NCBI GenBank assembly: GCA_963204725.1
Contig: CAUJHH010000070.1
Location: 1-58,084, forward strand
From: Planctomycetota bacterium
GTDB lineage: Bacteria > Planctomycetota > Phycisphaerae > Phycisphaerales > UBA1924
Length of the DNA stretch: 58,084 nucleotides
Direction of reading: 5' to 3'
The stretch's first letter is position 1; the number at the start of each line of letters is the position of its first letter. Below, piece after piece: positions 35,273-44,306 of this stretch. Both the position numbers and the translations under genes were made by a program. Below the pieces are notes generated by a model. It was given only the letters and a program-made list of their open reading frames with translations, did not search any database and was not told the DNA's origin.

Positions 35273-38200
35273 ATGATCGCCCGCCTCATCGAACTCTCGA
35301 TCAAGAACCGCTTCATGGTGCTCCTGCTCACAGCGATGCTCGTGGGTTCCGGGATCTGGAGCATCTTCCGCATTCGCCTGGACGCGATCCCCGACCTGTC
35401 GGACGTACAGGTAATCGTGACTACCGAGTACCCGGGCCAGAACCCCGAGGTGGTGGATCAGCAGGTGACCTATCCATTGGCGAGCGCGATGCTCGCGGTT
35501 CCAGGCTCGACCGTCGTCCGCGGCTACAGCATGTTCGAACAGTCGTTCGTGTACGTGCTCTTCGAGGACGGCACGGACATCTACTGGGCCCGCAGCCGCG
35601 TGCTGGAGTATCTGAACTTCGCGCGGGACCGCCTGCCCAAGGGCGTGGAGCCCAAGCTCGGCCCGGACGCGACCGGCGTCGGCTGGGTGTATCAGTACGT
35701 GCTCTATCCCGGCTACTACAGCCCCGACCATCCCAAGGGCCTGTGGCGGGACACCGAGCGGGATAAGTGGTACGCGTCCATCGACGATGCACCCAAGGAC
35801 CGGCGTGAACGGATTGTCAAGGTGCGGGCATTCGAGAAGCCCGGTGTCGATCCCCTGACCGACACGCCGCTCACTTCGGCCAATCTCGATCTCGCCCAAC
35901 TCCGCAGTGTGCAGGACTGGTATCTGCGCTACCCGCTCACCTCCGTCGAGGATGTCTCCGAAGTCGCCTCCATCGGCGGTTTTGTGAAGCAGTATCAGGT
36001 TGTGCTCGATCCGCTCAAGTTGCAGGCGTATCGCCTGCCCCTGCGCGATGTGATGATGGCGATTCAGCGTTCCAACAACGATGTGGGCGGCTCGGTCATT
36101 GAACTCTCTGAGAGCGAGTACATGGTCCGCAGCCGGGCGTACCTCAAGGGGCTGGACGACCTCGCCAAGGTTCCCGTCGGCTTGGGCGACAAGGGCACGC
36201 CCATCATGCTCGGCGACATCGCCACGCTCCAGATCGGCGGCGAGATGCGCCGCGGCGTGGGCGAGCTCGACGGCAAGGGCGAAGCCGTGGGCGGCGTGGT
36301 CGTCGCCCGGTTCGGGGCCAACGCGTACAAAGTCATCGCAGACGTCAAGGCCAAGCTCGCGTCGCTCGAAGACGGGCTGCCGCCGGGCATCTTCATCAAG
36401 CCCACCTACGACCGCTCCAACCTCATCAATCGATCCATCTCCACGCTGCGCGACACGCTCGTCGAAGAGATCATTGTCGTCGGGCTCGTCTGCATCCTGT
36501 TCCTGCTGCACATGCGGAGCGAACTCGTTGCCGTGTTCGTCGTGCCTTCGAGCGTGGTGGCGGCCTTGCTCATGATGCACCTGCTGGGGATCAACGCCAA
36601 CATCATGTCCTTGGGAGGCATCGCGATCTCCATCGGCGTGGTCGTTGACTCGGCCGTGATCATGGTCGAGAACGGGCACAAGCATCTGGACCGCGAGGAA
36701 GACCGCGTCCACGCCGGGCATCCGCCCACGCCGCGCATCGACATCATGATGGCCGCGGCCAAAGAGGTCGGCCCGCAGCTCTTTTTCTCGCTCCTCATTA
36801 TCACGGTTTCATTCCTGCCGGTGTTCGTGCTCGGCGGCGAAGCCGGGCGACTCTTCAAGCCGCTGGCGTTCACGAAGACGTTCGCCATGACGGCGGCCGC
36901 GTTCCTCTCCATCACCATCATCCCGGTGTTGATGTACTACTTCATCACGGGGCGCGTGCTGCCAAAGCACTGGGGCGTCTGGCGCAACACGGCCATCACG
37001 ATGGGGGCAATGTTCATCCCGGCAGCCGCGCTCTTCATGATCGCGTCGGGGATGCCGCACCTCGCGGCCTTCCGCTGGTGGATCGCCGGCGGATGGGCGG
37101 TCCTCATGGCCATGCTCCTCTTGCCGCAAAAGATCATTCACGAACAGCACAGCCCGACCAGCCGCGTGCTCCAGTGGATTTACGAGCCAGCGTTCCGGAT
37201 GGCGATGGCCCACCCGTGGCGTGTGCTGCTGCTTGCCGCCATAGCGCTCGCCTCGACCTACTACCCGATGACCCGCATGGGTACGGAGTTCATGCCGCCG
37301 CTGGACGAGGGCGACCTGCTCTACATGCCCACGACGGACCCGTCGATCAGCATCACCAAGAGCAAGCAGCTCCTCCAGCAGACGGACAAGCTCATCAAGA
37401 CCTTTCCGGAGGTGCTCAGCGTCCACGGCAAGATCGGGAGGGCCGAAACCGCCACCGACCCTGCGCCGCTCTCGATGATCGAGACGGTCGCGCAGCTCAA
37501 TCCTGACCGCTCGCAGTGGCGGACCCGCCGCCCGACGTACTTCTTCAGCACATGGTCCGGGTGGCTCCAGAAGCCCTTCTCGGCGACATTCTGGCCATCG
37601 GAGCGGCCGATCACGACCGAGGAACTCAAGTTCGGCTGGCAGGATGAAGGCGGCGAGATGCACGCCGGGCTGAACTCGGTGGTCTCGTTCCCCGGCATGG
37701 CGAACGCCTGGCCCTTCCCGATCGAAAACCGCATCAACATGCTCGCCACCGGCATCAAGACCCCGGTGGGCATCAAGATCTCGGGCCCGGACTTGAAAGT
37801 CCTTAGCGACCTGGCCGAGAAGTCCGCCGCCGCGGTCCGCACCATTCCCGGCACGGTGTCGGCCTACGCCGAGCGCACACTTGGCGGCAACTACCTGGAC
37901 ATCGACATCGACCGGAGCGCCGCTGCCCGGTACGGGCTCACAACCGCGGACATCCAGGATGTCATCCAGTCCGCCATCGGCGGCATGAACATCACCACGA
38001 CGGTCGAGGGGGTGGAGCGCTATCCGCTCAATGTCCGCTATCACCGTGATTACCGCGACGACCTCCCGGCGCTGAATCGAGTGCTCGTCACCGCACCCAT
38101 GCCCGGACCCAAAGGCGAACGCGTCCAAGTGCCGTTGGGCCAACTCGCGAACATCCACATCACCTCCGGAGCACCGATGATCCGCTCCGAGAATGCCCAG

Positions 38201-38890
38201 CGAACAGCATGGATCTTCGTGGACATCGCAGGCCGCGATCTCGGTGGCTACATCGCCGAGGCCCGCAAAGCCGTGGCGCAACAGGTCCAGCTCCCACCCG
38301 GCTACTCGCTCGTGTTCTCCGGGCAGTTCGAGTTCTGGGAGAAGACCCTGCCGCGGCTGATCGCGGCGAGCATTCTGGCGCTGGTGGCGATCATCTTCCT
38401 GCTCTATGTCAGCAGCCGCTCGTGGTTCCGGGTCGGTGTCGTGCTCATGGCCGTGCCGTTCAGCCTCGTCGGTGCCTTCTGGTTCATGTACGCGCTGGAC
38501 TTCAACCTCTCGCTGGCGGTGGTGATCGGCATCATCGCGCTCGCAGGTCTGGACGCCGAGACCGGCATGGTGATGTTGCTGTACCTCGATAACAGCTTCG
38601 ACCGCTTCAAGGAGCAGGGCCGCATGAACTCGGTGGCGGACCTTTACGCCGCCGTGCATGATGGTGCGGTCAAACGCATCCGCCCCAAGGCGATGACCGT
38701 CGCCGCAGCGTTCATAGGCCTGGTGCCGCTCCTGTGGGCCCACGGTACCGGGGCGGACACGATGCGTCGCATCGCCGCGCCCATGATCGGCGGTCTGCTC
38801 ATCAGCTTCGTGATGGAATTGGTGATCTATCCCGTCGTGTTCTATCTCGCCAAGCGGTGGCAGCACCGCAAGGAGTTTAGGAGCGTGTGA
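35273..38890 (+). CDS. cusA: RND Cu(I)/Ag(I) efflux pump, CusA type, with extra membrane pair
   Basis: 1205 aa. The TM4 segment GIAISIGVVVDSAVIMVEN (about residues 449-467), followed by GHKHL, matches the CusA signature (A-x-G-x3-D-x-A-x4-EN) for monovalent copper and silver, unlike the DFG type of the first pump. Family marks: IRLDAIPDLSDVQVIV, GYSMFEQSFVYVLF, TEFMPPLDEGDLLYMPTT. Two unusual insertions are visible: about 60 residues in the first porter domain (SPDHPKGLWRDTERDKWY ...), and between TM6 and TM7 two extra hydrophobic segments (ITMGAMFIPAAALFMIASG and WWIAGGWAVLMAMLLLP). These explain the length above the usual 1050. Confidence 0.92.
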   Translation: MIARLIELSIKNRFMVLLLTAMLVGSGIWSIFRIRLDAIPDLSDVQVIVTTEYPGQNPEVVDQQVTYPLASAMLAVPGSTVVRGYSMFEQSFVYVLFEDGTDIYWARSRVLEYLNFARDRLPKGVEPKLGPDATGVGWVYQYVLYPGYYSPDHPKGLWRDTERDKWYASIDDAPKDRRERIVKVRAFEKPGVDPLTDTPLTSANLDLAQLRSVQDWYLRYPLTSVEDVSEVASIGGFVKQYQVVLDPLKLQAYRLPLRDVMMAIQRSNNDVGGSVIELSESEYMVRSRAYLKGLDDLAKVPVGLGDKGTPIMLGDIATLQIGGEMRRGVGELDGKGEAVGGVVVARFGANAYKVIADVKAKLASLEDGLPPGIFIKPTYDRSNLINRSISTLRDTLVEEIIVVGLVCILFLLHMRSELVAVFVVPSSVVAALLMMHLLGINANIMSLGGIAISIGVVVDSAVIMVENGHKHLDREEDRVHAGHPPTPRIDIMMAAAKEVGPQLFFSLLIITVSFLPVFVLGGEAGRLFKPLAFTKTFAMTAAAFLSITIIPVLMYYFITGRVLPKHWGVWRNTAITMGAMFIPAAALFMIASGMPHLAAFRWWIAGGWAVLMAMLLLPQKIIHEQHSPTSRVLQWIYEPAFRMAMAHPWRVLLLAAIALASTYYPMTRMGTEFMPPLDEGDLLYMPTTDPSISITKSKQLLQQTDKLIKTFPEVLSVHGKIGRAETATDPAPLSMIETVAQLNPDRSQWRTRRPTYFFSTWSGWLQKPFSATFWPSERPITTEELKFGWQDEGGEMHAGLNSVVSFPGMANAWPFPIENRINMLATGIKTPVGIKISGPDLKVLSDLAEKSAAAVRTIPGTVSAYAERTLGGNYLDIDIDRSAAARYGLTTADIQDVIQSAIGGMNITTTVEGVERYPLNVRYHRDYRDDLPALNRVLVTAPMPGPKGERVQVPLGQLANIHITSGAPMIRSENAQRTAWIFVDIAGRDLGGYIAEARKAVAQQVQLPPGYSLVFSGQFEFWEKTLPRLIAASILALVAIIFLLYVSSRSWFRVGVVLMAVPFSLVGAFWFMYALDFNLSLAVVIGIIALAGLDAETGMVMLLYLDNSFDRFKEQGRMNSVADLYAAVHDGAVKRIRPKAMTVAAAFIGLVPLLWAHGTGADTMRRIAAPMIGGLLISFVMELVIYPVVFYLAKRWQHRKEFRSV

Positions 38891-38899
38891 AATCCGGCC

Positions 38900-38917
38900 C
38901 GCGGCAGAGTTGCCGCG
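38900..38917 (+). terminator. Short hairpin after the Cus pump gene
   Basis: CGCGGCA-GAGT-TGCCGCG, a perfect 7-bp stem 10 bases after the pump stop. No T run follows, so it may be a weak terminator or an mRNA-stabilising structure between the pump genes and the YHS-like gene. Confidence 0.3.
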
Positions 38918-38965
38918 AGCATTCTCGTCTGGTCGTTCTGGTCTGACCTTTTAAGGAGTCATCGC

Positions 38966-39709
38966 ATGAAGCCTCTCGCGTACCGAATCGTAATCGCCTC
39001 GTTCCTCTGCATGTCAGGGCTCGCCGTCGCCGCGGCGGCTCAGCCCGAGCCAACCAAGCCCGCAACCAAACAGCCCGAGTCAACCAAGCCCAAGACCGTC
39101 GGCGACCCGTACCCGCTTTCAACATGCCCGATCTCCGGCGGCAAGCTTGGCTCGATGGGCGACCCGGTCGTGAAGAACTACGACGGCCGGGAGGTGAGAT
39201 TCTGCTGCAACTCCTGCCCGCCCAAGTTCGAGAAGGACCAGGCCAAGAGCATGGCCAAGCTCGATGAGGCGATTATCAAAGACCAGCTTCCGCTCTACCC
39301 GACCGACACCTCGGTTGTCTCCGGCAAGAAGCTCCCCGAGAAGCCCATCGACTGGGTTTACAACAACCGGCTGGTTCGCCTGGCCGACGAGACCGAGAAG
39401 GCCGATTTCCAGAAGGACCCCGCCAAGCATCTGGCGACGCTCGACAAGGCCACGGTCCTGAAGCAGTCAAAGGACTACCCACTCAAGACCTGCCCCGTGA
39501 GCAAGGAAGAGCTGGGGGGGATGGGTGAAGCCAAGGACTTCGTCATCGCAGGGCGCTTGATCCGGCTCTGCTGTTCCGACTGCGAGAAGGATGTCCGGAA
39601 GAACCCGTCCAAGTTCATTGCCATGATCGATGCTGCCCGCAAGGGAGCCGCCGGCACAAAGGACTCCGGAGAGCACAAGGATGATGCTCATGGCGACCAC
39701 AAGCACTGA
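38966..39709 (+). CDS. Exported protein with three YHS-like modules and a His-rich tail
   Basis: 247 aa; AAGGAG is 9 bases upstream. Signal peptide to about residue 25 (ending VAAAAQ). Three similar modules follow. The first reads YPLSTCPISGGKLGSMG ... VRFCCNSCPPKFEKD; the third reads YPLKTCPVSKEELGGMG ... IRLCCSDCEKDVRKN. Each has Cys in TCPxS and in CCxxC. The middle one (YPTDTSVVSGKKL ... VRLADETEKADFQKD) keeps the frame but has lost all cysteines. The end is His-rich (HKDDAHGDHKH). YHS-type modules bind metals, often copper. It is probably a periplasmic copper-binding protein of the Cus block; that role is inferred. Confidence 0.8.
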   Translation: MKPLAYRIVIASFLCMSGLAVAAAAQPEPTKPATKQPESTKPKTVGDPYPLSTCPISGGKLGSMGDPVVKNYDGREVRFCCNSCPPKFEKDQAKSMAKLDEAIIKDQLPLYPTDTSVVSGKKLPEKPIDWVYNNRLVRLADETEKADFQKDPAKHLATLDKATVLKQSKDYPLKTCPVSKEELGGMGEAKDFVIAGRLIRLCCSDCEKDVRKNPSKFIAMIDAARKGAAGTKDSGEHKDDAHGDHKH

Positions 39710-39763
39710 CGGACTGGGCCGCTGAGTTCGATCACACTTAGCGCACGGAAAGGAGATCTTGTC

Positions 39764-39793
39764 ATGAATCATTCAACCGGCTGGACAGCTTAG
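39764..39793 (+). pseudogene. Nine-codon remnant with a strong ribosome binding site
   Basis: GGAAAGGAG lies 8 bases before ATG, and the frame reads MNHSTGWTA then TAG. The stop lies inside the last bases of the converging Csp-like gene. Either a gene following the YHS-like protein was cut off when the Csp-like gene arrived in inverted orientation, or it is a leader peptide. The ribosome binding site is as good as those of real genes here. Confidence 0.4.
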
Positions 39794-40146
39794 ACGGCTG
39801 CGCTCGCCATCTTTTCGCAGGCCTTAGCGCACGTACGACAAAGCTCGGCGCACTGCTTCATCATCGCGTCGCCCTTGGCGAGCTTGTCGCAGGACTCGGC
39901 GCACTCGTTGCAGATCTCGGCGCACTCACCGCAGATGTGGGCGGCGTGGTGCGAGTTGCGGGACATGAAGCAGGCGGCCGTGGCACAGATGCTGGCGCAA
40001 TCCTGCATGATCCCCTGGTGCTCGGGGGAGGCGTGCGGGCCGCCCATGTGCAGACAGTGATGGGCGCACTGGGCGCACATGCCGGCGCACTCGCCGCAGA
40101 CCTTCATGCAGTCGAGCATTTCCTTGGAGGGCATTTCGTGAGACAT
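39790..40146 (-). CDS. csp: Four-helix-bundle copper-storage protein (Csp/DUF326-like)
   Basis: 118 aa from ATG at 40146. It has no signal peptide, so it should be cytosolic (Csp3-like rather than exported Csp1). I count 18 Cys, spaced C-x3 or C-x6 along helices: MLDCMKVCGECAGMCAQCAHHC, broken by GGPHASPEHQG, then DCASICATAAC, HICGECAEICNECAESC and QCAELCRTCAKAC. (Longest part here given as segments; it spans residues 10-31, 50-60, 71-86 and 97-110.) The cysteines line a helical bundle that binds many Cu(I) ions. It is divergent from copZ, with the CsoR-type operator between them. Confidence 0.88.
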   Translation of the reverse strand: MSHEMPSKEMLDCMKVCGECAGMCAQCAHHCLHMGGPHASPEHQGIMQDCASICATAACFMSRNSHHAAHICGECAEICNECAESCDKLAKGDAMMKQCAELCRTCAKACEKMASAAV

Positions 40147-40308
40147 GGTGGAGTCCTTTCGATTGGAGGTGAGGGACGGCAGAGCGCAGCCCGCAAACAA
40201 GATTCATCGTCCGCATGAGCCTGCGGTGAAGCACCAGCGGAAAGTTCCTTCATTCGTGTTCAACGCCTCGGCACACAAGGGCGAACCGTCCGCCCCGGTG
40301 GACGTATA

Positions 40309-40323
40309 TACTCGGGGGGAGTA
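40309..40323. promoter_or_regulatory. CsoR/RcnR-type operator upstream of copZ
   Basis: TACT-C-GGGGGG-AGTA lies within the inverted repeat ATACTC-N5-GAGTAT (40308-40324). It closely matches the single-GC-tract site TACT-G6-N-AGTA known for RcnR and related CsoR-family repressors. It ends 22 bases before the copZ start and overlaps a TATACT sequence that could be the -10 box, so binding would block transcription. A csoR gene is the second gene downstream, which implies autoregulation relieved by Cu(I). It may also affect the divergent Csp-like gene. Confidence 0.75.
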
Positions 40324-40345
40324 TGCTTCCTCCAAGGAGTTTCAT

Positions 40346-40693
40346 ATGAATACGACGACTCAGACGATCGGGACCACCACGCTCAAAATCGACGGCATGT
40401 CCTGCGGGCACTGCGTGCAGGCCGTGACCAAGGCCCTTTCGGCGGTGCCGGGGATCAAGGTCAAGTCGGTAGAGGTGGGTTCGGCGGTGATCGAAACCCC
40501 GGATGGCGGGACCACGGGCAAGGCGGTAGCCGCGCTCGGAGAGGCCGGATATCCGGCCAAGGCCGTGGGCGACGCTGCGGCTGCGGCTCATTCGATGCCG
40601 GCAAAGAGCGGCGGCGGGTGCTGTGGCGGCGCGAAGGCGATGACGGCGGACGGTGCGCCCGGAGCAAAGACCTCTGGCGGCTGCTGCGGGTGA
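40346..40693 (+). CDS. copZ: Copper chaperone CopZ-like (HMA domain) with Cys-rich tail
   Basis: 115 aa from ATG at 40346 (AAGGAG 8 bases upstream). Residues about 9-75 are an HMA domain: TLKIDGMSCGHCVQAVTKAL with the Cu-binding CGHC, then SVEVGSAVIETPDG and LGEAGYPAKAVG. The chaperone is usually near 70 aa. Here a tail of about 40 residues adds two Cys pairs (GGGCCGGAK and SGGCCG at the very end), which could bind more copper. It delivers Cu(I) to CopA (41177) or to CsoR. Its stop is 36 bases before the csoR start. Confidence 0.9.
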   Translation: MNTTTQTIGTTTLKIDGMSCGHCVQAVTKALSAVPGIKVKSVEVGSAVIETPDGGTTGKAVAALGEAGYPAKAVGDAAAAAHSMPAKSGGGCCGGAKAMTADGAPGAKTSGGCCG

Positions 40694-40729
40694 GTGAGTG
40701 CGCGAGTATCGAACCAAGGAGCGATGGCG

Positions 40730-41149
40730 ATGGCCAAGGGCGCTGTGAGCAAAGCTGTTTCCGAGCGTGCAGCGCGTTCCATGCTGAACGGCGCGGCGTG
40801 CGGGTGTACGCCCGGTGCGCGTCGGGCGGCGAGAAACACCCGCGCGGGTGTAGGCCCGGGCGCGCAAGCGGTCCGGGTCGATGCGGCGATCAAGGCCGCG
40901 AATCTCAAGCACCTCAAGCGGATCGAGGGGCAAGTGCGCGGCATCGCGGCGATGATCGAGGATGACCGCTACTGCGCCGACATCATCCAGCAGGCCGCGG
41001 CGGTGCAGGAATCGCTCCGCTCGGTCGCCAAGAACCTCTTGCGGAACCACCTCACACACTGTGCCGCAGCCGCGATGCACGAGGATGGTGCCAAGCGGGA
41101 CGACATGATCGAGGAACTGCTGGTGTTGGTCACCAAGGTTGCGCGCTGA
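40730..41149 (+). CDS. csoR: Copper-sensing repressor CsoR with N-terminal extension
   Basis: 139 aa from ATG at 40730, preferred over an earlier GTG at 40694 because AAGGAG sits 8 bases before it. The CsoR core starts near residue 55 (LKHLKRIEGQVRGIAAMIED). The Cu(I) ligands are Cys82 (RYCADII), His107 (RNHL) and Cys111 (THCAAA); their spacing of 25 and 4 equals that of the mycobacterial CsoR triad. The 50-residue N-terminal extension is basic, includes CGC, and is not usual for the family. The all-helical tetramer releases DNA on Cu(I) binding. The operator at 40309-40323 is its likely site. Confidence 0.92.
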   Translation: MAKGAVSKAVSERAARSMLNGAACGCTPGARRAARNTRAGVGPGAQAVRVDAAIKAANLKHLKRIEGQVRGIAAMIEDDRYCADIIQQAAAVQESLRSVAKNLLRNHLTHCAAAAMHEDGAKRDDMIEELLVLVTKVAR

Positions 41150-41176
41150 GCGTGACTGCCCACGCTGAAAGTGAAC

Positions 41177-43627
41177 ATGGACACAAAGACTTCGACGGAC
41201 ACGGCATCAGCGCGGACCGACATGCCCATCGAGGGCATGACCTGTGCCTCGTGCGCGAACACGATTGAGCGGCGGCTCGCCAAGCAGCCCGGCGTCACTT
41301 CGGCGAATGTAAACTTCGCCACCAAGGTGGCGACGGTGAAGTACGACCCGGCGGCGACCGGGCCGGAGCAACTTGCCAAGGCGGTGGATGACATCGGGTA
41401 CAAGGCGATCGTGCCCGCACCAGCGCCGGCAAAGAAGGGCGCGACCAATCCCGCACACGGACACATGGGGGGGGCGGGGCACGACCATGCGGCGATGCTC
41501 ACGGCCCAAGGTGCCGGATCACACACCGGGCACGCTATGGGTGGCGGCGAAGACCATTCGGCCCACATGAACGTCGGCGAGGCCGAGCGGCGACTCTTGA
41601 TGACCAAGATGATCGTCGGCGCGGCGCTCTCGCTGCCGGTGCTGGTCATCGCTATGTCGCACGGAAAGATCGCGGCGTTCAACGTCTCGTGGATCAACTG
41701 GCTCCAGCTCGCGCTCACCACGCCGGTCATGTTCTGGTGCGGCTGGCAGTTCTTTCGCTCGGCGTGGAAGGGTGCTCGGCACCTGAGCGCCAACATGGAC
41801 ACGCTGGTGGCGATGGGCACCGGCGCGGCGTTCCTCTACTCGCTTGCGGCGACGATCTGGCCCGGCTTCTTCGCGGGTGCAGGCGGAGCCGTGGTCAACG
41901 CGGCGCACGCCGCCTCTGCGGACAGCGCGGCGGGTGGCACGATGGGCGGAATGACGATGGTGCCCGTGTATTACGAGGCCGCGGCCGTCATCATCGTGCT
42001 GATCCTGCTGGGTAAGTACTTCGAGGCCCGTGCCACAGGGCAGACCGGTGCGGCCATCAAGAAGCTCATCGGCATGCAGGCCAAGACCGCTCGCGTCGTG
42101 CGCGGGGACATCGAGAAGGACGTGCCGATCGAGAGTGTCGTGGTCGGGGACGTCGTGATCGTCCGCCCCGGAGAGAAGATTCCCGTCGATGGCCGCATCG
42201 AGAGCGGCGATTCGGCGGTCGATGAATCGATGCTCACCGGCGAGAGTGTGCCGGTCGAGAAGAAGGCCGGCGACATCGTCTTCGGCGCAACGATGAACAC
42301 GACCGGGGCGCTGCGGTTCACCGCGACCAAAGTTGGCCAGGACACCGCGCTCCAGCAGATCGTCCGGCTCGTGCAAGAAGCCCAGGGGAGCAAAGCACCG
42401 ATCGCGCGGCTTGCCGACCGGGTCAGCGGGATCTTCGTCCCGATCGTCATCGCCATCTCCGTGGCTACGTTCATCGTGTGGTGGTTTGTCTCGCCAGCGG
42501 AAACTCGGTTGAGCATGGCGCTGGTTACGGCCGTCTCTGTACTCATCATCGCCTGCCCGTGTGCGCTGGGGCTGGCTACGCCCACGGCGATCATGGTCGG
42601 GACGGGTAAAGGTGCCGAGCATGGCATCCTTATCAAGGGCGGAGAAGCCCTCGAAACTGCCCACAAGCTCTCAGCCATCATCCTTGACAAGACGGGCACG
42701 CTGACACTTGGCAAGCCCACGTTGACCGATGTGCGGGTACTCGCGGGCACCACCGAGCCGGACCTTGTTCGACTGTCCGCATCGGCCGAGCGCCGGAGCG
42801 AGCACCCACTCGCGGCCGCCATCGTCAACGGCGCAACCGCTCGGGGCGTGACGCTTGCAGAACCGACCGCGTTCAAGGCGGTCGTGGGTCACGGCATCGA
42901 TGCGACGGTCGACGGCCGCGCGATCCTCGTCGGCAAGCGGGCGCTTCTTGCCGAACGCAATATCGACACCTCAGCCCTCGACGACCTCGCACGCGAGTTT
43001 GCCGCCGCGGGTAAGACACCCATGTACGTCGCCATCGACGGCAAACCCGCGGGCTTGATCGCCGTGGCCGATATGGTCAAGCCCGAGTCCAAGGCCGCGG
43101 TCCAGCAGATGCAGAAGTTGGGTCTGCGGGTGGCGATGATCACCGGCGACAACGCCCTCACGGCCGCGGCGGTTGCCAAGGACGTCGGCATTGCACCCGA
43201 TATGGTGTTCGCCGAGGTGCTTCCCGAGAACAAGGCCGCACACGTCAAGAAACTCCAGTCTCAGGGTCTCATCGTCGGCATGGTCGGCGACGGCATCAAC
43301 GACGCTCCGGCGCTCGCGCAGGCCGACGTGGGGCTGGCGATGGGTACCGGCACTGACGTGGCGATCGAGGCTTCCGACATTACGCTCATACGAGGCGACC
43401 TGCGATCTGTCCCGGAGGCGATTGCCCTGTCCAGGGCGACGATGCGGACGATCCGTCAGAACCTGTTCTGGGCATTCATCTACAACCTTGTCGGCATCCC
43501 TGTGGCCGCGGGCCTGCTCTACCCGCTCACTGGATGGCTACTTTCGCCAATCATCGCGAGTGGTGCGATGGCCTTCAGCAGCGTGAGCGTGGTACTCAAT
43601 AGCCTCCGGCTACGGCATTCTCGCTGA
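41177..43627 (+). CDS. copA: Cu(I)-transporting P1B-1 ATPase CopA
   Basis: 816 aa from ATG at 41177 (a GTG two codons earlier is possible). One HMA domain with [12 protein letters not shown] at about residues 18-29, then a His/Met-rich linker ([14 protein letters not shown] ... GEDHSAHMN). [10 protein letters not shown] in TM6 near residue 460, DKTGTLTLG near 505, [11 protein letters not shown]. The P1B-1 signatures are exact: N-x6-YN-x4-P in [14 protein letters not shown] and M-x2-SS-x-SV in MAFSSVSV. It pumps cytosolic Cu(I) to the periplasm for the Cus system. It is last in the copZ-csoR-copA operon, and its 3' end overlaps the convergent glycosyltransferase by 32 bases. Confidence 0.95.
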   Translation: MDTKTSTDTASARTDMPIEGMTCASCANTIERRLAKQPGVTSANVNFATKVATVKYDPAATGPEQLAKAVDDIGYKAIVPAPAPAKKGATNPAHGHMGGAGHDHAAMLTAQGAGSHTGHAMGGGEDHSAHMNVGEAERRLLMTKMIVGAALSLPVLVIAMSHGKIAAFNVSWINWLQLALTTPVMFWCGWQFFRSAWKGARHLSANMDTLVAMGTGAAFLYSLAATIWPGFFAGAGGAVVNAAHAASADSAAGGTMGGMTMVPVYYEAAAVIIVLILLGKYFEARATGQTGAAIKKLIGMQAKTARVVRGDIEKDVPIESVVVGDVVIVRPGEKIPVDGRIESGDSAVDESMLTGESVPVEKKAGDIVFGATMNTTGALRFTATKVGQDTALQQIVRLVQEAQGSKAPIARLADRVSGIFVPIVIAISVATFIVWWFVSPAETRLSMALVTAVSVLIIACPCALGLATPTAIMVGTGKGAEHGILIKGGEALETAHKLSAIILDKTGTLTLGKPTLTDVRVLAGTTEPDLVRLSASAERRSEHPLAAAIVNGATARGVTLAEPTAFKAVVGHGIDATVDGRAILVGKRALLAERNIDTSALDDLAREFAAAGKTPMYVAIDGKPAGLIAVADMVKPESKAAVQQMQKLGLRVAMITGDNALTAAAVAKDVGIAPDMVFAEVLPENKAAHVKKLQSQGLIVGMVGDGINDAPALAQADVGLAMGTGTDVAIEASDITLIRGDLRSVPEAIALSRATMRTIRQNLFWAFIYNLVGIPVAAGLLYPLTGWLLSPIIASGAMAFSSVSVVLNSLRLRHSR

Positions 43628-44306
43628 GCGGTCTGGCGTTTGCATTCCACAAGACACTGTGCTTTGTTCGATTCTCCTCTACCCACGTCCCTGCGAACAG
43701 ATGCGCTCCCAGCAGGAAGTGCTTCGCATCGGGATTGGACTTCGACTCCCCGACGGTCGGGTGGAAGTACGCCGGCGGATAGAGCGCCACGTCGTCATAC
43801 AGGGTGACGACACGGGCAAGCAGCCCCGGTCCGGCTTGATCGCCGACATACCGGCGCTCAAAGAACGACTCTTCGATCATCCCCACCGCATGCCACATCG
43901 CCGGGTGGTTAGCCGGAAAGCCCATCGCCGCGTTGGAGACGATGTCGAGTTGTTCGCAGGCCGCCCACGCCCGTACCTCGGGCGGGCACATCTCGTCGAG
44001 TGGACGGATCGGCTTCACGTCGGTGTCGAGGTAGACGCCGCCAAAGCGGGCCAGGAGTTCCAGCCGCAGGATGTCCGAGCGCATCACGCAGCCGGGCGTG
44101 CCTCCGACGTTGCCGCACGCCGCCCAAGCGTTCCGATTGAGAATCGGCGGCAGGTTGTCGTCGGTCCACAGCCGCATTGTCCAGTGTGGGTTCATCTCGG
44201 CGAAGCGGCGACGCCAGCGCCGCTGGTGCAGGGGCATCTCGCCCTTGCCCAGCCAGATCTGGTGCAGGACCCGGGGAATCAGGGTGGCGCTTGCGGTGGT
44301 GCTCAA
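43596..44306 (-). CDS. DXD-motif glycosyltransferase (GT32/Gly_transf_sug-like)
   Basis: 236 aa from a TTG at 44306, which forms a TTGA overlap with the previous stop and has GGAGGT 7 bases upstream. Family pattern: [20 protein letters not shown] in [10 protein letters not shown], then [20 protein letters not shown] with DTDV as the nucleotide-sugar/metal-binding DXD. It is a cytosolic enzyme that should transfer a sugar from a nucleotide donor; the acceptor is unknown. It is the last gene of the phage module and a paralogue of the next gene. Its last codons are antisense to copA, so its 3' end may be defined by the insertion junction. Confidence 0.85.
   Translation of the reverse strand: MSTTASATLIPRVLHQIWLGKGEMPLHQRRWRRRFAEMNPHWTMRLWTDDNLPPILNRNAWAACGNVGGTPGCVMRSDILRLELLARFGGVYLDTDVKPIRPLDEMCPPEVRAWAACEQLDIVSNAAMGFPANHPAMWHAVGMIEESFFERRYVGDQAGPGLLARVVTLYDDVALYPPAYFHPTVGESKSNPDAKHFLLGAHLFAGTWVEENRTKHSVLWNANARPLSENAVAGGY

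Noticed and set aside
36809..38866. Very long open frame on the minus strand
   Set aside because: Antisense to the CusA gene, rich in Arg/Glu/His and without any family pattern.
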